From Chthoniobacterales bacterium (GTDB lineage: Bacteria; Verrucomicrobiota; Verrucomicrobiia; Chthoniobacterales; JACTMZ01): DNA of 43,397 bases. The notes beneath the pieces are model-generated. The model was not told the origin of the DNA and ran no database searches. It was given only the letters and a program-made list of their open reading frames with translations. Numbering within the stretch: the stretch's first letter is position 1; each line of letters opens with the position of its first letter. Location of the stretch: contig JAJTYZ010000093.1 of the NCBI GenBank assembly GCA_021463515.1, positions 1 to 43,397 on the forward strand. The letters are read 5' to 3'. Below are positions 27,518 through 35,696 of the stretch, piece by piece. The translations under genes were made by a program, and so were the position numbers.

Positions 27518-28140
27518 GGCGATGAAAAAAGAGATTCGTCAATCTTGGCATTGCGCTCCCAATCGGAAAACCTGAATTCCATGCTCGTTCCCCGCGGAAG
27601 TTGAATCGTCATTTTTTCCAACAGCAAAGACTCAGCATTGATTCGATTCTCAATTTTTTCGGGAAGCTCTCGTGACGGATTTTTCGGCGTGAGTGTGACG
27701 ATATATTCATCATCCTCGCGAGACACCTTGCTAACCATCTCACCTTCGGGATCGGAACGACCTTCCATCATACGGCGCAGTGCCACCAACATTCGGGCTT
27801 CTCGATCCGAGGCGGAATAACTTCGTGGCACCCCACGACGACGAACTACGTAAAACTTTTCTCCCTGCAAAAGAAAAAAATCTCCGGCAGGCTTCGAGTA
27901 ATCAATGCGTACGCCATCCGGTGCTCGATAAAAAAAAGTTCCTTTGCTTACAGAAGGGCTGCGCAACCCCGGCAAAGATACCGTCTGTTCAAATTCTGCC
28001 CGCAAAGTGCGCAACGCACGCTGAGTTTTGACAAATCGCTGGAACAAGTTCGCCGCCTCCGCTGGAGAAAGCTCATTTCCCGATGCAGAAAAGATGGCAG
28101 CCACCATCATCAGAATCGCCACCATAGTCCGCATGTGCAT
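27514..28140 (-). CDS. LolA-like outer-membrane lipoprotein carrier family protein
   Basis: About 208 residues from ATG 28140, four bases after the MMPL stop. A short signal peptide (MRTMVAILMMVAAIFSASG) precedes a beta-rich domain of LolA size: LRTLRAEFEQTVSLPG, SKGTFFYRAPDGVRIDYSKP and EYIVTLTPKN. LolA carries lipidated cargo through the periplasm; cluster-specific LolA homologues accompany aryl polyene and xanthomonadin genes, where they are thought to carry the lipid product. This association is an inference from those clusters. The start is the first ATG clear of the upstream stop. Its own stop overlaps the dehydratase ATG. Confidence 0.78.
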   Translation of the reverse strand: MHMRTMVAILMMVAAIFSASGNELSPAEAANLFQRFVKTQRALRTLRAEFEQTVSLPGLRSPSVSKGTFFYRAPDGVRIDYSKPAGDFFLLQGEKFYVVRRRGVPRSYSASDREARMLVALRRMMEGRSDPEGEMVSKVSREDDEYIVTLTPKNPSRELPEKIENRINAESLLLEKMTIQLPRGTSMEFRFSDWERNAKIDESLFSSP

Positions 28141-28144
28141 AAGC

Positions 28145-31100
28145 CTAGACACGTTTATTACCTCGGACAACAGGCGCGGCGTCAACCGGTGAGAACTGAA
28201 ACCATTGCTCCGGCCATTTGATAAAAATAGGCACTAAACTGGCAGCAATCTTTTCAGTATAATGCCGCAGCGTTTCCTCACGACCTTCAGGCAGCCAAGT
28301 TGGTTCAATATAATCACAGGCATCCATCCGGTAAGTTCCATGAGGATCGCGGAGGATCGCTACAGGGATGATCGGGCATCCAGCTAGGAGTGCCAGCAAT
28401 ACCGAACCCGTGGCAAATTTCATACCCCCATGAGGCAACGCAATATCAACGCTGTTGTCGTCATAAGGACGATCCGCAAGAGATGCCACTAAGGTTCCTT
28501 CCTGCAAGGCTCGCACCGCATCGAGAAAGGCGAATGTTTCTTGCCCAATCACAATCGTACGCACTCCCCATCGTGCGCGAAAATCCGCACGCCATTCGGT
28601 AAGACCATCCCCGGGTTCCGGCAGTGTGAGAGCTGCCATCGTAAATCCCATTTGCGCCAACACCAATCCGCCCAACTCAAAAAATCCCAAGTGCCCTGTC
28701 ACCAACACGCACCCGCGTCCTTCCTTCCTTGCTCGCTCCAAATACTCAAAGCCCCTCGCCTCACCAATCATCTGCAACACCGCTTGCGGCTCTTCACGCG
28801 CCAAGCGACCATACGAGGAAAAGTTTTCTCCTTGATTGATAAAAAGCCGACACGCTGCTGCGTAAGTTGCTTTTTGCGGATCAAGCATGGCCATGTTACG
28901 CCGCACCGTCCGAACAGTTGCAAAGTGGGTCAAGGCATAACCTAGCCCGAAAGTACGGGAGATCAGCCACGCCCCTGTTTTCCCAAGCAGCCTCCATCCA
29001 AATAAAATGAGCTCAAAACTTCGACGACGATACAAGACGCGGTAAAATTTTCGCTGACGATAATCCTTACCCACACCCCAAAGATAAAGCACGGGCAGAA
29101 ACAAAAGACATGCGACAACGGCGGAAATAATACCAATATCCATGACTAAACCGAAATTGGTGAGAGCGGGTTGGCCAGTCAAAGCCGGAACACCAAATCC
29201 GATACAACCGCTCAACCCCGTCAGCACCACCGGCGCTGCTAAATACCTATAGGTTTTATGCAAATCCCCACGTTGTTCTTCCAACGTCATCAAAATATGC
29301 AGGCTGTAATCAATCACAAGCCCCACGAGCAACGGGATACTGATGAGCGATAAAGGTGTGAGCGACAAACCCACGATTCGAAGAAGGCCAATAAACAGAC
29401 AAAGTGCCAACACCAACGCCGTGAGATTCAGCAACACCATGCGCCACGATCGTTGCGCCACGGTACAGAGCACGATGATCGCGATGAGCATGGCAATGCC
29501 CAGATATTCAAAATCATGCTGTGCAAGTTCCATCAGTTCCTTGGTGAGCGACACCCAACTGACCGGATAGACTTCTACGTCGGGCGCAATGCCCGCAAGG
29601 CCTCCGGCGGGGATCGGATGATTCGCCGCGTGTGGAACTCGCAAAAATGCAAACTTTCCGCGTTCATCGGAACCCGCTAACGCACGCAAAATAGAATTCA
29701 CTTGGGAAAATGCGTCGGCGTCTCCCCGCTTGGTAGCATCCAATACCCGCGCTAATTGCAAGGTGATCTCCGACCAATCTTCCCCAACTCCCGCACGCTC
29801 GAAGGCCTCTTGTAAACGAGCAGAGGTATTTTCCGACCATGAAGACAAGTTGGCTGCAACATTCGATTCGCTCGGAACGAGCCATGCCGCACTTCCTTTT
29901 TGTCCCGGACGAACCGCCTGTTCGAGCGGAACCACCGCTGCGCGAATGGCATCATGCGTGGCACCACGAAGGACATAAATGGCGTCGCCACTCGACGGAT
30001 CAAGCTGACCCAACCATTCCTGCGCACGAAAAGCCATACTACCAATCGGACGCATATCCTCTAAACTCGGGCTATAAAGCGGCTTGGTGTAGGTCCACGG
30101 ACGACTCAAAATCAAGGTCACGGCGAGTGCCACGGCAATTCCTGTGAGGAGTCCCTTATGGCGCATCACCCAAGAAGCCGTTCCGTTGCTTGCAATCGAA
30201 AGGACACGCGGCGCACGGGGTGGATAATCTCTTAGTACCGCCCGCAGCAACCACGTAGCCATGAGTGCCGTACTTAGAAGACCAACGCCCACAAGCACTG
30301 CGAGCTGACGCAGAGCCGGGAAGGAGGAAAATCCCAGCATAAAAAAAGAACTAGCCGTTACTAATGCACTGAACCAAATCCCGCGCCGCAAAGTGTACCA
30401 GACGGCGGCGTTATTTCGATCAGATGATGCGTAGTAATGATAAACCAAGACACTGTAATCCATGCCTACACCAAGCAAAATGGAAGCGAAGCCGATGCTG
30501 ATGACATTGAGTTCTCCATAAAGAATTCGCGCCGCAACAATGCCGCAAAGCATGGCCAGAATTTGAAAAAATAAAATCCATCCCAAAGGGCGCCACGTGC
30601 GATAAAAAGCGTAAAATGACGCGATCAGCAAAATAAGAGCCGCTCCCACCATAATCCCCACATCCCGCTGCATCTGCCGCGATATCTCCGCGTTGAAAAC
30701 AGGATTTCCCGTGAGAAGAACTTTGCCACGCTCGTGCTCACTGAAAGCTTGATCCAAAGCAGAACGCAACACCTCGGTCATCGCCGTATCCTGCGCGGTA
30801 TTCTCCAGATAATGATCCGGCGTGATGATGAGGAATCCGGCGTCCATTCCCATCGAGCCGAATGCAGATTGATCGCCCCTTTCTCCGCCCAGACTTTCCA
30901 ACACTCCCAAAGGATCAAATTGCATTTGCACGATTTGTGCAGGATCAATGGCACCCGCTAAGCGCTCCGGAATTTCCTCGAGTCTCTTCGCCATCACATC
31001 GGGCGAAAATGCACCTGTCGCTCGTGCAAAAATTTCGGGCGGCGAATTGAGTAGAATCCATGCACCAAGAGCCCCTGCGTAATTTTCTGCAATTTCTCCC

Positions 31101-31411
31101 GGCGCAACAACTCGCTCGACACCTGGGGCGGCGGAGAGTGCCGTTCGTGCGGTGGCAAGCAATTCCTGACGCTCTGTGCCCTGCACCATCGGATCAACGA
31201 CGGCATAAATTTCATCTTTGCCTGCAGCACCCAGCGCAAAATCTGTGAGCCCTTGTACACTCGGTAATGACGCCGGAAGAATGGGAAGAAATTCCGTCCC
31301 AAAACGAATCGTCAATATAGCCCATAGCCCACTCCCGATAACGACGGCGAGAAATGCGGCATAAATTGGTGCGCGGAAGAAAACCATAGTCGGCAATCTG
31401 CAAAGGAGCAC
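28145..31411 (-). CDS. MMPL/RND exporter fused to LpxL/HtrB-type lysophospholipid acyltransferase
   Basis: About 1088 residues. Residues 10-760 show two RND-like halves, each with a transmembrane helix, a large periplasmic loop and a group of five helices (SISFASILLGVGMDYSVL and SLISIPLLVGLVIDYSLHILM), as in MMPL polyketide/lipid exporters. Residues about 790-1080 are a separate LPLAT domain: GHLGFFE gives H907 and E912 of the Hx4E/D motif, followed by SLADRPYDDNSV and RDPHGTYR. MMPL proteins of about 780 residues and LpxL-type enzymes of about 300 are usually separate, so this fusion couples acylation and export in one polypeptide. Start is GTG at 31411, adjacent to the flavoprotein stop. 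Confidence 0.8.
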   Translation of the reverse strand: MLLCRLPTMVFFRAPIYAAFLAVVIGSGLWAILTIRFGTEFLPILPASLPSVQGLTDFALGAAGKDEIYAVVDPMVQGTERQELLATARTALSAAPGVERVVAPGEIAENYAGALGAWILLNSPPEIFARATGAFSPDVMAKRLEEIPERLAGAIDPAQIVQMQFDPLGVLESLGGERGDQSAFGSMGMDAGFLIITPDHYLENTAQDTAMTEVLRSALDQAFSEHERGKVLLTGNPVFNAEISRQMQRDVGIMVGAALILLIASFYAFYRTWRPLGWILFFQILAMLCGIVAARILYGELNVISIGFASILLGVGMDYSVLVYHYYASSDRNNAAVWYTLRRGIWFSALVTASSFFMLGFSSFPALRQLAVLVGVGLLSTALMATWLLRAVLRDYPPRAPRVLSIASNGTASWVMRHKGLLTGIAVALAVTLILSRPWTYTKPLYSPSLEDMRPIGSMAFRAQEWLGQLDPSSGDAIYVLRGATHDAIRAAVVPLEQAVRPGQKGSAAWLVPSESNVAANLSSWSENTSARLQEAFERAGVGEDWSEITLQLARVLDATKRGDADAFSQVNSILRALAGSDERGKFAFLRVPHAANHPIPAGGLAGIAPDVEVYPVSWVSLTKELMELAQHDFEYLGIAMLIAIIVLCTVAQRSWRMVLLNLTALVLALCLFIGLLRIVGLSLTPLSLISIPLLVGLVIDYSLHILMTLEEQRGDLHKTYRYLAAPVVLTGLSGCIGFGVPALTGQPALTNFGLVMDIGIISAVVACLLFLPVLYLWGVGKDYRQRKFYRVLYRRRSFELILFGWRLLGKTGAWLISRTFGLGYALTHFATVRTVRRNMAMLDPQKATYAAACRLFINQGENFSSYGRLAREEPQAVLQMIGEARGFEYLERARKEGRGCVLVTGHLGFFELGGLVLAQMGFTMAALTLPEPGDGLTEWRADFRARWGVRTIVIGQETFAFLDAVRALQEGTLVASLADRPYDDNSVDIALPHGGMKFATGSVLLALLAGCPIIPVAILRDPHGTYRMDACDYIEPTWLPEGREETLRHYTEKIAASLVPIFIKWPEQWFQFSPVDAAPVVRGNKRV

Positions 31412-32677
31412 TTAACGCAAGGATGGAATTGAAGGCGCGACAGGCAGAATGCGCTGAATGCGACAAATGATGAGAAACATAACGAGGCGAAGCCGATCGA
31501 AAAACCTTAGATCGGTATCTCCTCCCACAAGTCGTCCGATGCTTGAAGGAATATTCAAAAATGCTGCGGGATTCATAAAAACTTCAAAGCCTGCCCGATC
31601 ATAAAACATGTCCACAATCTGTACGTATTGTTCCATCCATCGCGTAACTTCACGCGTGTAAGCTCGGCGTTCCCAAAAGCTCAATCCACGCCCTGCCGCA
31701 TTTGCCTTAATGATCATTTGAGCCGCCTTCATGCCCGATTTGAGCGCAAGGAGCACTCCCGAGGAAAACACCGGGTCCACAAAACCCGCAGCATCACCCG
31801 TGAGAATAATCCGACGTTTTGCAAACGATGAAAATTTCCAGCTGTAATCCCCCGTTGCACGCAAGGGCGTCACCTCCGTTGCCCGACACATCCGTTCCGC
31901 AACATCCGGCGCGGCCTGTACAGACGCTGCAAAAACCTCATTCAATTTCGCGCCATTTCCCACGCAGTCCGACGGCAACACCAAGCCAACCGATGTGCGC
32001 CCTCCTGACAAAGGGATAAACCAAAACCACCGATCGGACGAACGTACGATGGTGACATGCCCAGCGGCTTTCCCGGAATTCCGAAATACGCCGTCGAAGT
32101 GCCCGTAGATGGCCACACGGCGTTTCCTTTGGGTCGGACTTCGGCGCAATCCAACACGCGAACCGGTGAAAGCACAGCGGCCACTGGCATCAATCACCCA
32201 ACGCACATGCAAATCACCCCTGCCTTCCACTCTTTCGTAAAAAACCGTCATGGCTTCGGAATCTGGATTCTCCAAATTCAAAACCCGAGTTTGTTCATGC
32301 ACTTCACATCCACACTCACGCGCATGATCCAGTAGTAATTTGTCAAACGTCGCACGTTCTACTTGGTAAGTATGTTCACGGTCCGCATCGAATTTGTTCT
32401 TAAACCAAAACCGCTGCATTCGCGTTTTATCCCCTGTGACAAATTCCGCGCCGTATTTTCGAAGAAATCCCGCCTGATCAATTTTATCCAACACGCCCAA
32501 CTCGCGCAGGATGCCATTGCCTTGCGGCAGCAGGGATTCACCAATGCAAAATCGCGGAAACTTTTCTTTCTCCAAAATTACCACCCGCAAGCCGGCCCGT
32601 GCCAACTCCGTGCCTGCAGCTACGCCGGAGGGGCCTCCTCCAATAATGGCAACGTCAGCTGTCGAGCTTACTTTCAT
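31412..32677 (-). CDS. Flavin-dependent halogenase-like protein C
   Basis: About 421 residues. FAD motif VAIIGGGPSGVAAG near residue 9, FCIGESLLPQ, K74 in FLRKYGAEF (catalytic Lys position), WFWFIP (217-222, a full WxWxIP) and GDAAGFVDPVFSSG. This is the closest of the three cluster flavoproteins to the phenolic/carrier-bound halogenase pattern, but related geranylgeranyl-reductase-like enzymes share the overall fold. The start at 32677 (MKVSSTADV) is preferred; ATG 32689 or TTG 32704 are possible. The gene overlaps the end of the ACP gene by 23 bases. Confidence 0.75.
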   Translation of the reverse strand: MKVSSTADVAIIGGGPSGVAAGTELARAGLRVVILEKEKFPRFCIGESLLPQGNGILRELGVLDKIDQAGFLRKYGAEFVTGDKTRMQRFWFKNKFDADREHTYQVERATFDKLLLDHARECGCEVHEQTRVLNLENPDSEAMTVFYERVEGRGDLHVRWVIDASGRCAFTGSRVGLRRSPTQRKRRVAIYGHFDGVFRNSGKAAGHVTIVRSSDRWFWFIPLSGGRTSVGLVLPSDCVGNGAKLNEVFAASVQAAPDVAERMCRATEVTPLRATGDYSWKFSSFAKRRIILTGDAAGFVDPVFSSGVLLALKSGMKAAQMIIKANAAGRGLSFWERRAYTREVTRWMEQYVQIVDMFYDRAGFEVFMNPAAFLNIPSSIGRLVGGDTDLRFFDRLRLVMFLIICRIQRILPVAPSIPSLR

Positions 32678-32954
32678 GCACCCGTGCATCACCTCGAGCC
32701 ACAATTTTTCTCTCCAAATAGTCTTTCAACACCCCCAAACTCTGCAGCGCATCCTTTGCGGAAGCAGGATCACCGATGACCACTTTGTATTCCCGTTCTA
32801 CGGCAATCACCATCTGCAACGCATCCAAGGAATCCAACCCAAGGCTGTCGGGCCCGAAAAGCGGCGTGTCTTCAAGAATCGTCTCCGGTGCGAGTTTAAC
32901 CATACAGTTTTCGACGAGCATTGCTTTGAGGCGAGCGATAGTAACCTGTTCCAT
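32655..32954 (-). CDS. Acyl carrier protein
   Basis: About 99 residues, a usual ACP length with a short C-terminal tail. The phosphopantetheine attachment Ser is S42 in LGLDSLDALQ, and the flanking helices (MVIAVEREYKVVI) fit the acidic ACP helix II/III pattern. A Shine-Dalgarno AGGAG lies about ten bases upstream of the ATG. The cluster thus has two ACPs, this free one and the fused one at 16508. A 54-base gap precedes it after the deacetylase, the largest inside the operon; a promoter there is possible but not visible. Confidence 0.9.
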   Translation of the reverse strand: MEQVTIARLKAMLVENCMVKLAPETILEDTPLFGPDSLGLDSLDALQMVIAVEREYKVVIGDPASAKDALQSLGVLKDYLERKIVARGDARVHESKLDS

Positions 32955-33008
32955 AATGGAACTCTCCTGTTTAACAGTGCTTCCTACGTACGTAAAACAA
33001 AATGCAAC

Positions 33009-33782
33009 TCACAATTCCGGAATTATCGTGCGCAACTGACATTGCTCGAAGCCCATCAATAACTTTTCCAAAGTCTTCGCCCGTTGCCCTACGGGCATCC
33101 CGAGCAGTCGATTTTCATGCAAAAGAATAATGTCACCCGATTGCACCCTTCGAAGAATACGTCGCAGCACACGATTCGGATCATGAGAAATTCCATCATG
33201 TCCGCCTACGGACCAGCCTACCATGCGGAGTTTCATGCACGTGGCCACTTCATGAACAAAAGCATTCGCTAAGCCCGCAGGTGCCCGAAACAAAGTGGGA
33301 ATGCGGCCCGTTACCGCTCGAAGCACTTCCGAGCCACGCCACATTTCTTCACGAACACGGCGTGGTGTCGCAGCCCAAAAGCTGAATGCAGGATGTGAGA
33401 ATGTGTGATTTTGCACATCATGCCCCGCCTCTATCATCGCTCGCACCAACTCCGGTCTCTCCACCACGCGCTGCCCAATACAAAAGAACGTGGCGCGTGC
33501 TTGAAATGCGTGCAACACATCTAAAATTCTCGGCGTTTCTTCCGCATCAGGCCCATCATCGAGGGTGAGCCAAACCTCTTTTTTTGAAGTCGTAAAAGTC
33601 TTTATTACCGGCCCCCACCATGACGCATTGCGTGTGAGTGTCGGAATAAGAAATGCCGCAGCGGATACCATGCTCCACCGCTGTGCCTCTCGCCCTTCCC
33701 GTCGCGCCAACTTCATCATCGAAACAGCCGTAAAGAAAGCGGAGACACCCAAACCCAGCCGGCGGCGCATCGCAGGTTTCAC
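33009..33782 (-). CDS. Polysaccharide deacetylase (NodB homology domain)
   Basis: About 257 residues. After an N-terminal hydrophobic segment (LGVSAFFTAVSMM), residues 70-250 hold the NodB fold: TLDDGPD (D75, D76), NHTFSHP with H126 and H130 as metal ligands, FRAPAG and IILLHE with the late His. These enzymes remove acetyl groups from N-acetyl sugars or related glycans using a divalent metal. In polyene-pigment clusters homologues are present but their substrate is not settled. The start is GTG at 33782, overlapping the stop of the GT2 gene (GTGA). Confidence 0.85.
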   Translation of the reverse strand: MKPAMRRRLGLGVSAFFTAVSMMKLARREGREAQRWSMVSAAAFLIPTLTRNASWWGPVIKTFTTSKKEVWLTLDDGPDAEETPRILDVLHAFQARATFFCIGQRVVERPELVRAMIEAGHDVQNHTFSHPAFSFWAATPRRVREEMWRGSEVLRAVTGRIPTLFRAPAGLANAFVHEVATCMKLRMVGWSVGGHDGISHDPNRVLRRILRRVQSGDIILLHENRLLGMPVGQRAKTLEKLLMGFEQCQLRTIIPEL

Positions 33783-34558
33783 AGCGCATTTTCCTCCAGT
33801 CGCCCCCTGCGGCGATAGCGGTAAAGGGACGGAAAAAGTATTAAGGATCGAAGAAAAAGGCGAACGTGTACCAATGCCAGCAGAAGATTATCTCGTACGT
33901 ACCGAAAATGGCTCACACCCCCCACTTCTCGCTCGAGATAATGTACGGGCGTTTGCAAATTCAACGGTGGCACCCCTGCCCAATAAAGTCTTACGGCCAA
34001 CTGCGTGTCGAAATCAAAACGTCGCCCGCCGCGCATTTGTCGAAGGATGCGCAGCGAAGGTTCGATTGGATAAACGCGAAAACCAAACAACGAGTCATCA
34101 ATACCGCCCCACCACGTTTCGAGATTAGTCCACCAATTACCAACACGCCGACCTTTCACCCGCAACGACGGTGCATCAGCACCGAAAATTGGTACGCCGA
34201 GAATCATGGCTTCGGGATGTTTGCGGGATGCCGCCATAAAGCGCGGTATTTCGGAAGCCACATGTTGCCCATCCGCATCGAATACCGCAGCGTGAGTCAT
34301 TCCCAACGTCGCCGCATGTTCTAGTGCCGTCAGCACAGCGGCACCCTTTCCCAGATTGAGTGGATGAACCAACACATAAAGGCCGCTCCATTCGTTCGCT
34401 AACTCATGTGCATATTGAGCACTTCCATCGGTCGAGCCATCGAGGACAACAATCACTGGCTCCCAAATTTTCAGCAAAGAGCGCAGCGTTTCTTCTAAGA
34501 GACGTCCCGAATTGTAGCTCGGAACAATGACGCACTGTCCGTGACTTTCCTTGCTCAT
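33779..34558 (-). CDS. Family 2 glycosyltransferase
   Basis: About 259 residues. The GT-A fold is evident: IVPSYNSGRLLEETL, VIVVLDGSTDGSAQ, GKGAAVLTAL and the metal-binding FDADGQH. The pattern is like dolichyl-phosphate mannose synthase and related inverting transferases that use an activated sugar and a lipid or lipid-phosphate acceptor at the inner membrane. In aryl-polyene and flexirubin clusters a similar enzyme is present, with an unclear acceptor. It overlaps both neighbours by four bases. Confidence 0.85.
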   Translation of the reverse strand: MSKESHGQCVIVPSYNSGRLLEETLRSLLKIWEPVIVVLDGSTDGSAQYAHELANEWSGLYVLVHPLNLGKGAAVLTALEHAATLGMTHAAVFDADGQHVASEIPRFMAASRKHPEAMILGVPIFGADAPSLRVKGRRVGNWWTNLETWWGGIDDSLFGFRVYPIEPSLRILRQMRGGRRFDFDTQLAVRLYWAGVPPLNLQTPVHYLEREVGGVSHFRYVRDNLLLALVHVRLFLRSLILFPSLYRYRRRGRLEENAL

Positions 34559-35502
34559 GCTGTTCGACGAATAATGCTATGACCATCGCTCATTAATTGA
34601 CTGCTAAAATAATTCTCAATTTCCGCCGAAAGTGTACGTGGGTTATCATCGGGTGATGTCGGAAACACGCGTGCCGCAGTTAGGTGAAATGACATGGGGC
34701 AGCAAGCGGGGCGAAAGAACGAAAAATTCCTACCAAAATAAAGGGAATCACATTCGATAAAAATTGTACGAATGGGTGCGCCGGCCTTGATGGCGGCCAA
34801 GGCAAAGCCCTGATGAAAAGGGCCGAGAGGTGGCGTCAAGGTTCTCGTTGCCTCCGGAAAAATCAAAATATTTGATCCTGCCGTCAAACGATTCTGGCAG
34901 CTTCGAAGCATCCTCACCGGAGCACTGTTGCAAACATAATCGCACAGCTTTGCAGCTCCTCCCATCACCGGATCACGCAATAATTTCGAGTTCATGACGC
35001 AATCCAATTCAGGAACTCGCGAGATCAAAGCCACCGCGTCCATGAGGGAAGGATGATTTGGAGCCAGAACATTTCCACGCCAATGCTGGCAGTCTTCAAA
35101 TCCATGAAACGTGACTTCAAGCATGTTCCATTGACGCAGCAACATGAGATAGCGCGAAAATCGGCGTTGTAAGCCGCGTCGTTCTTTTATTGCATCGGGA
35201 GAGCTTTTTGTAAGCGCACGTCGGCTCATCCAACGTGTCGTGAGCCAAAGTCCGGAGGCAATAAAGTACAAATGAGCAGCTGCCTGTATCATGGCACCGC
35301 GTCCGCGAGGTCTGCTCGTATCCAATCCCGTGACAACTCCATCTTGTTGCTTGGTGGTAAGCGTGGGGGGAAAGTTCATAACCACGGGCACATCAACGGA
35401 AGCCTGCCACGGATTACGACGGGAGCCAAGTTCACGATTTGTGCCGTGAATCTTGACAGTTTCCTCAACAGATCCGACGGAAGTCGGCAAGGTTCTCTTC
35501 AT
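34555..35502 (-). CDS. PlsC-type 1-acyl-glycerol-3-phosphate acyltransferase-like protein
   Basis: About 315 residues. The acyltransferase motifs are NHPSLMD (Hx4D: H150, D155) and FPEATR (residues 215-220), where family members usually have FPEGTR, so the Gly is Ala. A helix AHLYFIASGLWL lies near residue 77. Such enzymes transfer acyl chains from acyl-ACP or acyl-CoA to glycerol-phosphate lipids. The first 70 residues are not conserved and a later start is possible. It is the first gene of the leftward operon, and thus likely provides or modifies the lipid anchor of the product. Confidence 0.75.
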   Translation of the reverse strand: MKRTLPTSVGSVEETVKIHGTNRELGSRRNPWQASVDVPVVMNFPPTLTTKQQDGVVTGLDTSRPRGRGAMIQAAAHLYFIASGLWLTTRWMSRRALTKSSPDAIKERRGLQRRFSRYLMLLRQWNMLEVTFHGFEDCQHWRGNVLAPNHPSLMDAVALISRVPELDCVMNSKLLRDPVMGGAAKLCDYVCNSAPVRMLRSCQNRLTAGSNILIFPEATRTLTPPLGPFHQGFALAAIKAGAPIRTIFIECDSLYFGRNFSFFRPACCPMSFHLTAARVFPTSPDDNPRTLSAEIENYFSSQLMSDGHSIIRRTA

Positions 35503-35696
35503 GTGCTGGCGATGACTGGCTTCGTATAAATAATATCCGTGTCAAGGATGCCGATAGAATTTCTAAGCTGATATTTCACAATAGATGTTGTTAATAACGC
35601 CCTAAATTCTGAGTGTACCGCTATCGAATATTGACAAGACACCATTTGTTATCGCGCCAATTTATCATGCTCCATTTGCATCCCTCACCCCGTGAA
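35503..35696 (-). promoter_or_regulatory. Promoter region of the leftward lipid-pigment operon (no boxes assigned)
   Basis: This 194-base AT-rich gap is the only sizeable non-coding stretch upstream of the ten-gene leftward operon, so it probably holds its promoter. The short inverted repeat TAGAA-T-TTCTA at 35555-35565 could be an operator. TTGACA occurs on the minus strand (35545-35540), but no properly spaced -10 box follows. Confidence 0.35.
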
